Below are positions 22,198 to 34,400 of a stretch of 64,000 nucleotides of DNA, piece by piece. The notes beneath the pieces were generated by a model. That model saw nothing but the letters and a program-made list of their open reading frames with translations, had not been told where the DNA came from and ran no database searches. Within the stretch, counting starts at the first letter, position 1. Each line of letters starts with the position of its first letter. A program made the position numbers and the translations under genes. This stretch comes from Dactylis glomerata (Eukaryota > Streptophyta > Magnoliopsida > Poales > Poaceae): the NCBI GenBank assembly GCA_007115705.1, contig QXEO01000211.1, positions 2,231,599 through 2,295,598 on the forward strand. Reading direction: 5' to 3'.

Positions 22198-23783
22198 TGA
22201 TACGTCTCCAACGTATCTATAATTTTTGATGCTCCATGCTTGTTTTTACACCAATTGCCTATTGTTTCGTTACACTTAGTGGCACTTTTATGCATTTTCC
22301 GGAACTAACCTATTAACGAGTTGCCACAGTGCCAGTTTCCTGTTTTCTGCTATTTTTGTGTTTCAGAAGTGATACACAGGAAATATTCTCGGAATTGGAC
22401 GAAACAAGTTCCTGAAGTCTTATTTTACCCGGAAGCTTACAGAGATCCGAAGGAGAGTAGGAGGGGGGCCACCAGGGCCCCACACGAAGGGGTGGCGCGG
22501 CCAGGCCCCTGGCCACGTGGGCCCCGCGTGAGGGCGCCTGGCTCCTCTTCTGACGACGCCCCTTCGCCTATAAAGACCCCCCGACGGAAAAAACCTAAGT
22601 ACCCGATCAATTTTGTAGAACACATCGCGATCTGCCGCCGCCGTCGACCCGAAGATCGGGAGGGTCCAGAAGCTCTTCCCGGCACCCTGCCGGAGAGGGG
22701 AATCGCCACCGGAGGTCTTCTTCATCGCCATGCTTGCCTCCGGAGCGATGAGTGAGTAGTCTACCTTGTACTATGGGTCCATAGCAGTAGCTAGATGGTT
22801 GTCTTCTCCACCATGTGCTTCATGTTTAGATCTCATGAGCTGCCCTACATGATTGAAATCACCGTTATGTAATTCTACATGTTTGGTTTGTTGGGATCCG
22901 ATGAATATTGGTGTTTATGATTAAGTTGCTGTACTGAATTATATCTTTTGTTATCTCTATGTTGTTTATGATCTTGCATGCTCTCCGTTGTTAGTAGCTA
23001 TCTTGGACGAGTAGTTGCTAGTGACTCCAAGAGGGGGTATTTATGCTCGATAGTGGGTTCATGCCTCTATTTAATCTGGGGGAGTGACAGAAACCTCTAA
23101 GGTTGTAGATGTGCTGTTGCTACTAGGGAGAAAACAACATTCATATGCTCAAGGGCATATGCTTTGTTTACATTACACACTTTGCTTAATGCAATTATCT
23201 ATTGTTCGCAACTTAATACTTTTGGGGTGTTCGGATTGATATCCCCGGGAGTGGATTATTAGTCATAGATGTAGTTGGATGGCGGTCTATGTATTTTGTT
23301 GTAATGCCCAGAGTAAATCTCATAGTGATCTTCTTGACATATCACGTTTATCTTTATTCTATCAATTGCCCAACCGTAATTTGTTTACCCAGCATGTGTT
23401 ATTTTATCTATGGAGAGACACCACTAGTGAACTGTGGACCCCGGTCCTATTTCCATCATATTGCTATCACCTATTTACTTTACTCACATTGTTTACTTTA
23501 CTCGCATACTATATTGTTTTCCACTCGATACGCTCATAATCTTTGTTTCAAGCAAATCGGTGAGATTGACAACCTCATCGCAAGTTGGGAACAAAGTATT
23601 TGTTTGTGTGTGTGCAGGTTCCGCATCACCTTCAGTCGTTTGTCTCTCCTCTCCTGATCGATAAACCTTGGTTTCTTAAACTGAGGGAAAACTAGCTGCT
23701 ATACTCATCATACCATCCTCTTGGGGTTCCCAACGGGCTGGTTATTCGCCACGCACAAGGACCGTCTGCTCCCACGTCCATCA
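22198..23783 (+). repeat. Array LTR 1
   Basis: Starts TGATACGTCTCCAACG and ends CACGTCCATCA. The left flank (TCCAT, 22193-22197) is LINE sequence, so this is the outer left edge. By hand I count about 31 differences from LTR 2 (around 2 percent), more than between the other LTRs. The right edge is set by the CA end and by alignment with the solo LTR, and is less certain than the left. Confidence 0.85.
22569..22574 (+). promoter_or_regulatory. TATA box of array LTR 1
   Basis: TATAAA in the phrase CCTTCGCCTATAAAGACC, 371 bp into the LTR. The same box is at 38659, 45620 and 60783 in LTRs 2 to 4, so every LTR keeps its core promoter. Confidence 0.65.
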
Positions 23784-23802
23784 AACGCAGTAGCTTCTTT
23801 TC

Positions 23803-23899
23803 TGGCGCCGTTGCCGGGGAACGCAGAAGAATAATCTCCCTCATCAACTGGGCGCCATTAACTTGGTAGCAGCTTCTTTTCTGGCACCGTTGCCGGGGA
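23803..23899 (+). promoter_or_regulatory. Duplicated primer-binding site, unit 1
   Basis: TGGCGCCGTTGCCGGGGA at 23803-23820 and a near copy TGGCACCGTTGCCGGGGA at 23882-23899, each preceded by AGCTTCTTTTC. The period is 79 bp. The first copy starts 19 bp after the LTR end, an unusually long gap. Confidence 0.75.
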
Positions 23900-24058
23900 G
23901 GAAGAGAAGACTTCTGCGAGGGGAGTTTTTCGCACACACATCCTTTACTTTGTTATTGTTTTGCTTTACTTTATTTATTTTACCTGCATTGCTTTTTATC
24001 AAAAACCCAAAAAAATTAGAATCCTTGGTAATTGTTATTTCTTTACTTTTAGTTTATC

Positions 24059-24652
24059 ATGTTGATCCCTAAGTACGTTCTGGAGGACCTCTCAGTAGGT
24101 AGTGGTTCAATTATTGGCAAAAGTAACATTGAGGAGTTCTTTAATCACATTAGTATGCATGAGGAAGTTGAGGAAAAGTCTTTGGTTGAGCTAGCTCCTA
24201 GTATTGAAGTTGCTTCTACTTATTTGATTCACAAGTTGTTAACTAGGTTTGCTAGTCTTAATCCTTTTATGCAATACATGTTCCTTAAGCTTCATGAAAT
24301 TGAGGATCCCGAAAAGAAAGCTTTTATCTTGGAAACTTTGCGCTTAGAATTTAAAGATGTCATTATTGAAGCTAGAAAGGTTCTTAAACGTTTTAATAAA
24401 CTTGGTTCACCTATAAAGGTTATTAGTACAAACAATGAAGGAGCCGAAGTACCTATACCTTGCAAGCTCTTGGGATTGTGTGAAGCTTTCAAAAATAATT
24501 TTGACTGGATCTGTCCTGAAAATCTTTTTGATGAGAATAGTGTACCAAAGCATGATCACAAAGGGTCTTCTAAAACTTATGTGGATGAAATACAATGCCT
24601 TATTGACAAGACCTCTACAGTTGATCTTAATGCTTCTTCTGAAGTTACTTGA
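24059..24652 (+). CDS. Unknown 197-residue protein of array unit 1
   Basis: The only long frame in the interior, starting MLIPKYVLEDLSVGSG about 275 bp after the LTR. It is acidic in the first half (KSNIEEFFNHISMHEEVEEK), then has an alpha-helical, Leu/Phe-rich middle and a Cys pair around PIPCKLLGLCEAF. No signal peptide, zinc knuckle, protease or polymerase motif is visible, and I do not recognise the family. It sits where gag would start, so it may be a Gag-derived or packaging-related product of a non-autonomous Athila relative. That is inference. Unit 1 differs from units 2 and 3 at, for example, IHKLLTRF against IHMLETRF. Three of the four units keep the full frame open. Confidence 0.6.
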   Translation: MLIPKYVLEDLSVGSGSIIGKSNIEEFFNHISMHEEVEEKSLVELAPSIEVASTYLIHKLLTRFASLNPFMQYMFLKLHEIEDPEKKAFILETLRLEFKDVIIEARKVLKRFNKLGSPIKVISTNNEGAEVPIPCKLLGLCEAFKNNFDWICPENLFDENSVPKHDHKGSSKTYVDEIQCLIDKTSTVDLNASSEVT

Positions 24653-25024
24653 TTCGCAATTTTCTGCGCCTAGCTCAAAGGCGTTAAAGAAAAGCACTCT
24701 TGGGAGATAACCCAATGTTTTCTTTTCAGTACTTTTTCTTTTATTTGAGTCTTGGAAGTCATTAATACTGTAATGACCGCTCCTTATCTTGTTTATTTTG
24801 TTTTGTGCCAAGAGAAGCCTCTAATTTGAGTGAGGTAAAGATTTGGGGATGTTGCTGTCCTGAAACTGTTTTCGGTGCTCCACCGTAAAAATTCGTATAA
24901 ATTCTCTGTATATCTTTTGGACCTGAAATTTCTTGTGTATATGCCCCAGGTTATATCCAAACTTTTGTTAGTTGAACACTTTTTGATTTGAGCAACAGAA
25001 AACCCCTAAAAAATTCTACCTTTG
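24653..25024 (+). other. Non-coding interior of unit 1, left of the CACTA insertion
   Basis: Continues the conserved interior seen at 42314 and 47704. No gene seen. The CACTA transposon enters at TTTGTCA. Confidence 0.7.
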
Positions 25025-25027
25025 TCA
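25025..25027. other. Target-site duplication TCA (left)
   Basis: TCA precedes CACTAGT and is repeated at 35725-35727 after ACTAGTG. The empty site TTTGTCAGCTG is seen in unit 2 at about 42684 and unit 3 at about 48074. Three bases is the CACTA rule. Confidence 0.93.
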
Positions 25028-25270
25028 CACTAGTAGAAAACGGGCCTTTGGCCAGGACCCTTTAGTCCCGGCCTCCATCTGGGCCGGGACTAAAGGCCCG
25101 GCCACGTCGCCCGAAATTCGCCAGCCGCCCGGGAGGCTTTAGTCCCGGCCCGTAACGACGCTTTAGTCCCGGTTTGAGACACAAACCGGGACTAAAGGGC
25201 CATGCGCTGGGCGGCCCACATGTGCGCACCCTTTAGTCCCGGTTTGTGTCTCAAACCGGGACTAAAGTCC
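25028..25270 (+). repeat. Left CACTA terminus and subterminal palindromes
   Basis: Terminal inverted repeat, then CTTTAGTCCCGG and CCGGGACTAAAG in opposed pairs. The pairs at about 25161-25198 and 25230-25267 form hairpins and are reverse complements of each other. In En/Spm such subterminal motifs bind TNPA; binding here is inference. Confidence 0.88.
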
Positions 25271-25276
25271 TCTGCC

Positions 25277-25284
25277 TATATATA
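25277..25284 (+). promoter_or_regulatory. TATA box of the CACTA transposase gene
   Basis: TATATATA directly after the left subterminal palindromes, about 300 bp before the transposase ATG. The leader probably contains an intron ending at the CAG just before the ATG (25582-25584). Confidence 0.55.
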
Positions 25285-25584
25285 TGGCAGCCCCTGCAGC
25301 CCCTCTCTCCCCTCTTGCATTTTTTTGGATGAAAGGTGTGAGTGTGTGCTAGCTCTCCTTTTTGCTTGGATGCACTAGAGGTGTTTGTTGAAATGTTTGT
25401 TAGAGCGATGCCGCTTCAGTTCACCGAACACAACTACGATATGAGGTGCCCGAGCCACGCTTAAGCCTCTTCCTCTTTATTTCCACTTATTCTAAAAGGT
25501 TAGCAACTATATTTCCTTGTTTAGACCATGCGGTACTAATTTTTAGGATCGTGATTGTGTTTGATATACTGTTGCATAACGCAG

Positions 25585-28500
25585 ATGAGCCATCCATGGA
25601 TGTACGGTGATCGACGCACCGCCGCTTACAGAGAAGGCGTGCATTCTTTTCGAGATGCGGCCGATGCGAACAAGCATGGTGGTGGCTATATGTTTTGTCC
25701 ATGTGTTGAATGTCGGAATGAGAAGGACTACACTTCCTCAAGAGTCATTCAGAGCCACCTGCTTCGGTCCGGTTTTATGTCGGGCTATAATGTTTGGACC
25801 AAGCACGGAGAAAGAGGGGTTATGATGGAAGACGACGATGAAGAAGAAGATAACGATGATGACAACTACCGATCTATGTTCCCTGAGTATGCTGATACCA
25901 CAATGGAAGACAATGAAGAAGAAGATCAGGGTGCAGAACGGGAACCAGATGAGCCCGCTGATGATCTTGGCCGGGTCATTTCTGAAGCACGGCGAGGCTG
26001 CGACACAGAAAAGGAGAGGTTGCAGTTCGAGCAGATGTTACAGGACCACAACAAATTGTTGTACCCAACTTGTGAAGATGGCCAGAAGAAGCTGGGTAGC
26101 ACACTGGAATTGCTGAAGTGGAAGGCAGAGACCGGTGTGACTGACTCGTCATTCGAAAAGTTGCTGGTACTGATGAAGAAGATGCTTCCAAGAAAGAACG
26201 AATTGCCCGCCAGCACGTACGAAGCAAAGAAGCTTGTCTGCCCTCTAGGATTAGACGTGCAGAAGATACATGCATGCCCTAATGACTGCATCCTCTACCG
26301 CGGTGAGAAGTATGAGAATATGGATAAATGCCCGGTATGCACTGCATTGCGGTATAAGATCAGAAAAGATGACCCTGGTGAGATTGAGGGCGAGCCACCC
26401 AGGAAGAGGGTTCCTGCCAAGGTGATGTGGTATGCTCCTATAATACCACGGTTGAAACGTCTGTTCAGAAATAAAGATCATGCGAAGTTGTTGTGATGGC
26501 ACATGGAAGATCGTATGAAAGACGATAAGTTGAGGCACCCCGCCGATGGTCGGCAGTGGAGAAAAATCGAGAGAGAGTTCCCGAGATTTGCAGGTGATGC
26601 AAGGAACTTATGGTTTGGTCTGAGTACAGATGGCATGAATCCTTTTGGGGAGCAGAGTTGCAGTCACAGCACCTGGCCTGTTACTCTATGTATCTATAAC
26701 CTTCCTCCTTGGTTGTGCATGAAGCGGAAGTTTATTATGATGCCAGTGCTTATCCAAGGTCCAAAGCAACCCGGCAACGACATTGATGTGTACCTAAGGC
26801 CATTAGTTGATGAACTTTTATAGCTGTGGGCCGAACCAGGTGTACGTGTGTGGGACGAGCACAAACAAGAGGAATTTGACCTTCGAGTGTTGCTTTTCGT
26901 AACCATCAATGATTGGCCTGCTCTTAGTAACATTTCAGGACAGTCAAACAAGGGATACAATGCATGCACGCACTGTTTAGATCAGACAGAAAGTATATAT
27001 CTGGACAAGTGTAGGAAGAATGTGTACCCGTACAATCGTCGTTTTCTTCTGCCCAAGCATCCCTTAAAGAAAAAAGGCAAGCATTTCAATGGCAAGGCAG
27101 AACCCCGGGGGAAGCCTGTCATCCGTACTGGTGCTGAAGTATTTGATATGGTCAAAGATTTAAAAGTAATCTTTGGAAAGGGTCCTGGCAGCCAACCTGT
27201 TCCTAACGGCCCTGATAAGCGCGTACCCATGTGGAAGAAGAAATCTATATTTTGGGAGCTACCCTATTGGGAAGTCCATGAGGTCCGCTCCGCAATCGAC
27301 GTGATGCACCTGACGAAGAATCTCTGCGTGAATATTCTAGGCTTCCTGGGCTTGTATGGGAAGTCAAAAGATACACCGGAAGCACGAGAGGACCAGGAAC
27401 GTCATAAAGGAAGAGATGGCATGCATCCAGGGCAGTTTCAAGGGCGTGCCAGCTACGCTCTTACTAAGGAAGAGAAGGAAATCTTCTTTGAAGTCCTTTT
27501 CAGTATCAAGGTCCCGACTGGCTTCTCGTCGAATATAAAGGGAATCGTAAATATGAAAGACAAAAAATTCCAAAACCTAAATTCTCATGACTGCCACGTG
27601 CTTATGACGCAATTGCTTCCGGTTGCATTGAGGGGAATTCTACCGGAAAATGTTCGCCTGGCAATTGTGAAGGTATGTGCATTCCTCAATGCAATTTCTC
27701 AGAAGGTAATCGATCGAGAAAGTCTATCAGGGTTACAGATTGATGTGGTCCAATGTCTGGTCAGCTTTGAGTTGTTGTTCCCGCCATCCTTCTTCAATAT
27801 AATGACACACCTCCTAGTTCACCTAGTCGAAGAGATTAGAATTCTCGGTCCTGTGTTTCTACACAATATGTTCCCCTTCGAGAGGTTCATGGGAGTCTTA
27901 AAGAAATATGTTCGTAACCGTGCTAGGCCAGAAGGAAGCATCTCCAAGGGCTATGGAACAGAGGAGGTCATTGAGTTTTGTGTGGACTTTCTTCCTGACC
28001 TTAAGCCGATTGGTGTTCCTGAATCTCGGTATGAGGGTAGGCTGACAGGAAAAGGCACACTAGGAAGGAAAGCAAAAGTATGTATGGACGGGCATTCTTT
28101 CTCTCAAGCACACTACACAGTTCTACACAATTCCACTGTGGTGGCTCCGTATATCGTGAGACACAAGAATATTCTACGCTCCGAAAACCCGGGGAAGGCT
28201 GACTCTTGGATTAAAGGGGAACACGAGAAGACTTTTGGTAGTTGGTTGCAGACACATCTCATGAATGACGACACCGTTGGAGATCAGCTGTATTGTTTGG
28301 CCAGGCCACCATCTTCGACTATATGTACTTTCCAAGGGTACGAGATAAATGGGAACACATTTTACACGGTTGCCCAAGATAAAAAGAGCACCAACCAAAA
28401 TAGTGGTGTCCGCTTTGATGCAACAGACGAGAATGGGCACTGTTTGGAAACATATTATGGGTACATAGAGGAGATATGGGAACTTGACTATGGACCTACT

Positions 28501-28902
28501 TTTAAGATCCCTTTGTTTCGGTGCAAATGGGTGAAGCTGACAGGTGGCGGGGTAGTTGTAGACCAAAAGTACGGCATGACAACAGTGGATCTCAATAATC
28601 TTGCGTACATGGATGAACCATTCGTCCTAGCCAATGATGTCGCTCAGGTTTTCTATGTGAAGGACATGTCTACAAAAACGAGAAAAAGAAATCAGCAAAA
28701 GAAGACATCGTCCGATGAGCCAAAGCGCCACATAGTTCTTTCAGGGAAAAGAAACATCGTGGGAGTAGATGACAAGACAGACATGTCAATAGATTATAAT
28801 AAGTTTCATGAAATTTCGCCCTTCAAAGTGAAGACTGACCCAAGCATCCTACTGAATGATGAAGATTCTCCATGGCTACGACCCAGAAGAAAACAGAAAT
28901 AA
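25585..28902 (+). pseudogene. CACTA TNP2-type transposase with two in-frame stops
   Basis: One frame of 1106 codons from MSHPWMYGDRR to the TAA at 28900, broken by TGA at codon 304 (26494-26496) and TAG at codon 413 (26821-26823). No frameshift. Order: transposase-associated N-terminal domain with CPCVEC (about residues 1-75); an acidic stretch; the Tnp2 core containing DIDVYLRPLVDEL and NDWPALSNISGQSNKG; a DUF4218-like region with MTHLLVHLVEEI; a DUF4216-like region with YYGYIEEIWELDYG; a basic tail. The ATG follows a CAG acceptor and matches the usual start of the family. The enzyme would bind and cut the element ends. The stops fit CGA to TGA and CAG to TAG changes, so this copy cannot make a full transposase without readthrough. 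Confidence 0.92.
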
Positions 28903-29655
28903 TAGATAGGATTGTTGGTGCAATAATGTAATAATGTATTAAAGCAAGAACAATTGTACCACTTCTTGATGCACACTGTGCACTATCTCGCTGCATGATA
29001 CAAGAACAAAAAAGCGTACCTATGTTCTTTGTTGCAATCCATTCTCTCTAGAACTAGATTGTGGGTAGGGAAATACTGCGATCAGAACTGATGACGGACT
29101 AGAAGTGGATACCCAAATATATATGGAGCGGATGAAAGGCAAAGCCTGCTCTTAAATGCTGGTATCATTTGGTGTGCATGGAAACGGCTCAATGAAAATC
29201 ATGAGAGGAATTAATCCAAAGAGTGGCTAATGGATCGGGAGTTACAAAAAGGAGAGTAATAGTGTGATTGGCTGCGTGGTAATAATTAGCTTTGGTAAAT
29301 GGCATAAAATGCCTTGGGTTTCGTGCATTTAAGAGTATGGATAATGGCTAATCAAAACTTTTCGCCTAGAGTCGGCATGGTTTGTTTTCCAGAGATACTA
29401 CTCTTTATACTTCTTGGAAATACCAGCACTGATACATGAACATTACTGTACAGACTTTCGTCATCCATCCATGCCATCCTTTTGCCAACGCACATTTCCT
29501 TTAAATGACCTTTGCTACCGAACTGATATACTTGAAACTTGTTTTTTGCTTCTGTTCAGCCTTGAACTACTCCAGTTATCCACCTTAATTAGTCACAAAA
29601 TCGAAAGGTACGCTCAATATGTACTACAGTAGTATGCTAGTGTAATATAAGCTCA
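28903..29655 (+). other. Spacer after the transposase gene
   Basis: About 750 bp between the transposase stop and the AT-rich repeats, presumably including the transposase 3' UTR. No gene seen. Confidence 0.6.
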
Positions 29656-30130
29656 ATATCTATTCAATTTCAAACACTTTTCATTTTTATAGTTTTGTCA
29701 AATTCTCAAATATGCAAAAATAATATTAATAAACATAGTTTTTAATTGAAAATTTCAAAATAATTAATACTTAGGATAGTTAAAATAATTAATTTGTAAA
29801 ATAGAAAATAGTTTTGAATTATCTATTTAATTTCAAACACTTTTCATTTTTATAGTTTTGTCAAATTCTCAAATATGCAAAAAGAATATTAATAAACATA
29901 GTTTTTAATTGAAAATGGCAAAATAGTTAATACTTAGGATAGTTAAAATAATTAATTTGTAAAATAGAAAATAGTTTTGAATTATCTATTTAATTTCAAA
30001 CACTTTTCATTTTTATAGTTTTGTCAAATTCTCAAATATGCAAAAAGAATATTAATAAACATAGTTTTTAATTGAAAATTTCAAAATAATTAATACTTAG
30101 GATAGTTAAAATAATTAATCTTTAAAATAT
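29656..30130 (+). repeat. 163-bp AT-rich tandem repeat, about three copies
   Basis: CAAACACTTTTCATTTTTATAG recurs at 29671, 29834 and 29997, exactly 163 bp apart, with very few differences between copies. The third copy decays after about 30125. Confidence 0.9.
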
Positions 30131-30232
30131 AAAAGAGTCAGTGCTTATCCAAATAATTGAAAACATAGTTTTTAATTGAAAATGCAAACAGATAACTATT
30201 TATAAACCAAATAAAAGAAAAAACAGAAAATA

Positions 30233-30390
30233 GGCCTTTAGTCCCGGTCCGTGCCACAGGCCGGGACTAAAGGCCCTGGCTACTGAAATCCCCACCCGAG
30301 GCCTTTAGTCCCGGGCGGTGGCACGAACCGGGACTAAAGGCCCCCCTTTAGTCCCGGTCCGTGCCACCGCCCGGGACTAAAGGTCCCGGG
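30233..30390 (+). repeat. Internal block of CACTA subterminal motifs
   Basis: Several CCTTTAGTCCCGG and CCGGGACTAAAGG copies in opposed pairs, like those at the termini, but 5 kb inside the element. The block is followed at once by a TATA box, exactly as the left terminal block is. Confidence 0.88.
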
Positions 30391-30391
30391 G

Positions 30392-30398
30392 TATAAAA
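30392..30398 (+). promoter_or_regulatory. TATA box of the second CACTA gene
   Basis: TATAAAA just after the internal palindrome block. The leader would then run through a GC-rich exon (to about 30716) and an AT-rich intron (about 30717-31419) to the ATG at 31424. Confidence 0.55.
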
Positions 30399-30429
30399 TT
30401 TCATCTTCTTCCCCGCCGCGAAACACTTT

Positions 30430-30716
30430 GCAGTTTCGCGCGCGAGGAGAACAGACAGACGCCGCCAGGCTGCCGCCGACGACCGCGCGCACCAGCCGCC
30501 GCAGCGCCGCCACAGTCCGCCGCCCCTGCACACCCGCCGCGCCGCCGCGCCTGCGCACCCGCAGCGCCGCCACAGTCCGCCGCCCCTGCCGCACCGCGCC
30601 GCCGCGCCTGCACACCCGCCGCGCCGCCGGTCGCCTCCAAACGCCGCCGCGCCGCCGCGCCTCCAAACGCCGCCGCGCCTGCATCACCCGGCCGCCGCGC
30701 CTCCGACGTCTGCAAG
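30430..30716 (+). repeat. GC-rich leader with 60-bp internal duplication
   Basis: Composed of CCGCCG-type triplets. GCAGCGCCGCCACAGTCCGC appears at 30501 and 30561. An open frame exists here but is low-complexity. It ends at a plausible splice donor (CAAG/GTTTTT). Confidence 0.55.
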
Positions 30717-31419
30717 GTTTTTTTGCAAAAAAAATTAATTTGTTTATTAGTTAGTGTGTTAGGGTTAGGGTTAGATATAGAATATTAGTTAGCTAATTAG
30801 AATAGAATTAGTTAGATAATTAGAATATAATTAGTAGTTAGCTATTGTTAATTAGATATATATAGTTTGCTATTGTTAATTAGAATAGTTAGATAATTAG
30901 ATAGTTAGATAATTAGATAGTTAGATAATTAGATACATATATATAGTTTGCAAAAAAATTAATTTGTTAATTAGTTAGCTATTGTTAATTAGATACATAT
31001 AGTTTGCAAAAAAATTAATTTGTTAATTAGTTAGCTATTGTTAATTAGATACATATAGTTAGCTATTGTTAATTAGAATAGAATTTTTAGTTAGCTATTG
31101 TTAATTAGATACATATAGTTAGCTATTGTTAATTAGAATAGAATTTTTAGATAGATATAGTTAGAATAGAATTTTTAGATAGATATAGTTAGAATAGAAT
31201 TATTTAGATAGATATAGTTAGAATAGAATTATTTAGATACATATAGTTAGAATAGAATTATTTAGATACATATAGTTAGAATAGAATTATTTAGATACAT
31301 ATAGTTAGAATAGAATTATTTAGATACATATAGTTAGAATAGAATTACTTAGTTAGAATTTATTTGCATCATATATAGTTTGTTAGTTTATTAGTTAATC
31401 AAATGTTTATTTTTTGCAG
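30717..31419 (+). repeat. AT-rich intron-like region with 29-bp tandem repeats
   Basis: Blocks of TTAGCTATTGTTAATTAGA and then TTAGATACATATAGTTAGAA repeating every 29 bp around 31200-31350. It ends TTTTTTGCAG at 31419, a good splice acceptor four bases before the ATG. Interpreted as a leader intron. Confidence 0.55.
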
Positions 31420-31423
31420 AACT

Positions 31424-34400
31424 ATGGATCCACATAGCAGGAACCTCGAAGAGGAAGAACTAATCGAAGATATAATCAAAGACGCCCCCGACGTTGAACC
31501 TGCTGAATCTCCGTCGTCATATCTAAACCCCTCCGGAGATGGAATGGAGGTTGATCGACACGAAGCCGATGGGGCCGGAGATAGCTCCAATGATGGAGAA
31601 GGTGATAGCTCCACTGATGGAGAAGCCGGTGGAGAAGCCGGTGGCGAAATAATAAAGTCCGGCGAGGTATACATATGAAGTTCGACAATCACTTGTAATA
31701 TGAGAAAAATATTGGAGATAGCTCTATATTGTATACATATACATTCATTTGACGAATGTTTCTCCCTCTTAGGCCTCCACATCGAGCAAAGCTACGAAAC
31801 GAGGCCCGACTAAAAAGTTGGACGCACGGACGCATTACACCTTTGAGGTGATATTGCCTACGGGCGAACCAAAGCTTCCTAAGAATGCTGCTGACACATT
31901 CAAGAAGCAATGCGGAGTTCTCGTTAGGGATCACGTCCCGATCAGCGTTCGGGAGTGGAACAAGCGCAAAGAGGCAGCCGATAGTGACTATGTCGCCGAA
32001 AGGTACAAAGATAATCTTTGGAATGATATCATGTCACATTTCAGCCTGCCAGAATGTGAGAATGAAGACGCCGCAAAAAAACTGAGGGCCAAAGTCAAGC
32101 AGTGGACTCTAAAGAAGATGGCCGAACTGTTCCGTAGCTGGAAGAAGAAGCTATGGAAAGACTATCTGAAGACAAAGAAAGTGCCAGTATTCGAGGGGTA
32201 TCTAGGCAAGCAGGCGAATCACTGGAAGGCATTTCAGGAGTACAAGCAGTCAGAAGATGCCAAGGCATTATCAGAAAAGAACAAGAAAAATGCCGACAAG
32301 AAGAAATATCACCACAACCTGGGGCCAGGGGGCTATGAGACTGCCATCCCAAAGTGGGATAAGAAAGAGCAAGATCTGCTAGCTAAAGGCATCATACCTG
32401 AACCCATCCGTGATAAGTGGGAACTAAGAGCAAGGAATTGGTTCCTTGCGCATGGTGGTTCGTACGACGAAGAAACAGGGGACCTCATCTGCAGTGGCGG
32501 TCTTAGGATACCCAGGGAGAATTGGAAAAAGATAGTGAAAGAAATTAAAGAGGGAAAAAGACAGTTCACTGCAGATAGAGAGAAAGATTTGCTCACACTG
32601 GTCCTCGGCAATGACGAACATGGAGGACGAACACGAGGCTTCGGTCCTTCTTACCCATGGTGGCTTGGGTTTGCCAGAGACCAAGACACTTACAGAAGCC
32701 GGGCGAGAGCAAAGAAGCGACAGCAGGATGAGGAGAATGACAAGTTCAACCAGTTGCTTGCCAGGCTTAACGAGCAACAGAAGCAGATTGACGAGCTTAG
32801 AGGAGTAGCGCGCCAGGAAGATCCTGGACTCGATATTATCGGCGCCCCATCTAAGCGGAAAAGCAGCGTGGCTGAATCTGAGGCCCCGCCCGATGATGCA
32901 CGAAGAATGATAGAGGGCGGTCCCGGCTACCCCGTGGATGGAATCAAGGAGTCAACATCATGTGAACTCCATCAGAAATTCAAGAACATATCCATGAAGG
33001 TGGCCGTCGGACAAGCTTTACCTTCTGGCCCTGATGCACGCTGGCATGGCCGTGAGATTCCAGCTGGCTTTGCTAAAGTCGGGGTGGATGAAATCATGGC
33101 GGGGTTTCATGATATGGAGCTCGACATGGCTGGACCCGAAGATGAGAGGACACTCGGAGAAGTACTAGGTGGAGTCATCCTATGGGACAAGAACTACATC
33201 AAGCTTCCAGGCTCGGCCCCAAGGACAACACCGCCTCCGAGTCGTCGCAGGTCACCTACACCTCCATCACCTCCAAGCCCTCCACATGACGACGGCCACC
33301 ACAACACGAGTCCATCTCGATCACCGCCGCCGGACTTGGGTCGGCCGTCTCCGCCGCCGCCCGCTAAGGATACTAAGCGGAAGCGTGCCAGCAAGAACGC
33401 TCCGTCCATGAGTTCTAAGCGACGGAGCTCCCCAAAGCGCAAACTGTCGCCCCTCCCAAAGGTACCTCATGCTAATCTTCCTATCAGACCTTATGATCGT
33501 ACCGACGAGGAAAACGCCAGGATAGCAAAGGAACATTATGATGCGCAGATGAAAAAGAAGGAACCCGAGCCCCGCCCGGAATACACCGAGAAGCAAATAG
33601 CATATGCAAAATACTTCACGACCCTTCCATCACAGTATGAGTTACACCATAAGCCTGACGATTATACACGCACATTGCAGAAGGAAGGGCAAAAGAGCAA
33701 GTCACGTGCAAGTGCAAGTGCAAGTGGGAGCAAATCAAGTTCAACTACAAGCAAAATAAGATCAGACGTTCCTCAGCTTGGACAACAGGCCAATCAGTCG
33801 ATCCCACCCCTCAGGGTGTTACCCGAGAATGTTCCCTCTCTGGTGCAGGGGCAAGATTTGGGATTAGCAAAGAAGTGGGCGGATGAATGGGGTATCCCGG
33901 TTGAAGTCATTCTGGCTTCCCAAGACGACGTGGTACCCAAGGCTGTGGTAGCCCCTAAGCCACAGTTTGTCATGGGAGCGCCTTTGGTCAGCAAAGATAA
34001 GTTTGATGATCTCCCAACAAATATGCGTTACTTGCATACATGGTACTTAAGTGAATCAAAGAAAGGGAGAACGATGATCGTGGCGCTTGTCCCACAGGAG
34101 TACTACGGCCGTCCCGAAGACATCCATATCGACTTTGATGAACTCTTCCAGATGTACAATGCCGACGCCCTCGACAAATCGCTTATGAGTTGCTATTGTC
34201 TGTAAGTTTTTCAATTCGTTGTCTACATATAACTTGTTCAATTATTTCAATTCATTGTCTACATATAACTTGTTCAGTTATTTCAATTCATTTTCTACAT
34301 ATAACTTGTTCCGTTCTGACTTGTACTCTATTATGCAGAATGAAGATTCTGGAATGTAAAAGTAGGAACATCCTAAATATTGGGTTTATTGACCCAGATA

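Noticed and set aside
30428..30754. Arg/Pro/Ala-rich 108-codon frame in the CACTA
   Set aside because: Low-complexity translation of CCG-type repeats in the presumed leader of the second gene.
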